This document shows positions 14,272 through 14,827 of a stretch of 14,827 nt of DNA, piece after piece. The notes below the pieces were generated by a model that saw only the letters and a program-made list of their open reading frames with translations, was not told the origin of the DNA and made no database searches. The DNA comes from Candidatus Dadabacteria bacterium (GTDB lineage: Bacteria > Desulfobacterota_D > UBA1144 > Nemesobacterales > UBA2774): NCBI GenBank assembly GCA_030632765.1, contig DAOVUC010000011.1, positions 1-14,827 on the forward strand. Reading direction: 5' to 3'. A program made the translations under genes and the position numbers. Every line of letters begins with the position of its first letter. The first letter of the stretch is position 1.

Positions 14272-14827
14272 ATGGAAGAAAGAATAGTGACTGGTACAAA
14301 CCAAGAGGACGATACACTCTTTGATATAAATCTCAGGCCTGAGCGCTTAACTGCATTTTTGGGTCAAAGTAAGGTAAAAGAAAAGGTCAGTATTTTTATT
14401 GAAGCGGCTAAGCGCAGAAAAGAGGCTCTGGACCATGTTCTTCTTTACGGACCCCCCGGATTAGGTAAAACAACACTTGCCCACATTGTTGCCAACGAGC
14501 TTGGGGTTAGAATCTACTCCACTTCAGGGCCTGTGGTTGAACGCATAGGAGATTTGGCCTCCATTCTCACTAATCTAAACGATAGAGACGTTTTATTTAT
14601 AGATGAAATACACCGGCTCAACCGCATAGTTGAGGAATATTTGTATTCCGCCATGGAAGATTTCAAAATCGATATAATGATAGGCGAGGGTCCAACGGCA
14701 AAATCCATGAAGGTTAGCGTAAATCACTTTACCCTAATTGGGGCTACTACAAGAACAGGTCTGCTGACCTCACCGCTGCGCTCCAGGTTCGGTGTCGATT
14801 TAAGGTTGGACTATTACTCTTCTGAAG
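14272..14827 (+). CDS. ruvB: Holliday junction branch migration ATPase RuvB, 3' end outside window
   Basis: AAA+ motor that drives branch migration with RuvA. The first 185 residues are visible and in frame to the right edge. They show the RuvB N-terminal [12 protein letters not shown], Walker [10 protein letters not shown] (60-68), [14 protein letters not shown], Walker [10 protein letters not shown] (108-116), the [15 protein letters not shown] hairpin (129-143), sensor 1 GATTRTG (157-163) and SPLRSRFG with the arginine finger region (167-174). About 150 C-terminal residues, including the winged-helix domain, lie beyond the window. No clear Shine-Dalgarno precedes the ATG; GATAAT (14263-14268) sits three bases upstream. 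Third ruv gene of the operon. Confidence 0.97.
   Translation, partial: MEERIVTGTNQEDDTLFDINLRPERLTAFLGQSKVKEKVSIFIEAAKRRKEALDHVLLYGPPGLGKTTLAHIVANELGVRIYSTSGPVVERIGDLASILTNLNDRDVLFIDEIHRLNRIVEEYLYSAMEDFKIDIMIGEGPTAKSMKVSVNHFTLIGATTRTGLLTSPLRSRFGVDLRLDYYSSE

Overview
The window reads as an ordinary chromosomal housekeeping segment of a fairly AT-rich (roughly 40% GC by eye) Gram-negative-type bacterium. The evidence is a full-length GlnD, an exported gamma-glutamyltranspeptidase, Rho, and a yebC-ruvC-ruvA-ruvB cluster, a layout familiar from deltaproteobacteria-like lineages. I cannot place it more precisely. I see no mobile element, CRISPR array, tRNA or rRNA, and no convincing new multi-gene system. 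No gene-free stretch exceeds 300 bases.

Layout, left to right. (1) 1-327: thioredoxin, cut by the left edge. (2) 328-485: a leader or intergenic stretch holding a 14-bp inverted repeat and a good sigma70-type promoter that ends exactly at the next start codon. (3) 486-4363: a tight forward run of PduO-type cobalamin adenosyltransferase, an O-methyltransferase and GlnD. The first of these is split by a 1-base frameshift. The second has no canonical start codon where homology says it should begin. (4) 4434-7883: nadB-nadC-nadA, the three genes that convert aspartate plus dihydroxyacetone phosphate to nicotinate mononucleotide. (5) 7880-9613 on the minus strand: ggt, convergent with nadA, the two stop codons sharing one CTAG. 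(6) 9739-11052 on the minus strand: rho. (7) 11053-11325: a divergent promoter region between rho and the next gene. (8) 11326-12282: an exported protein I do not recognise. (9) 12386-14827: yebC, ruvC, ruvA and the first part of ruvB, a probable Holliday-junction operon running off the right edge.

How the genes work together. NadB, NadC and NadA form a complete short pathway. GlnD senses glutamine and modifies PII, so nitrogen sensing sits beside a nitrogen-consuming cofactor pathway, but that link is only positional. RuvA, RuvB and RuvC form the branch-migration and resolution machine, with YebC as a conserved upstream companion.

Points worth a second look are the two lesions in adjacent genes (486-1141), which could be real decay or consensus errors; the competing hairpins after trxA; the overlapping divergent promoters of rho and the unknown exported gene; the unknown exported gene itself; and several start codons with a -10-like hexamer just upstream and no Shine-Dalgarno.
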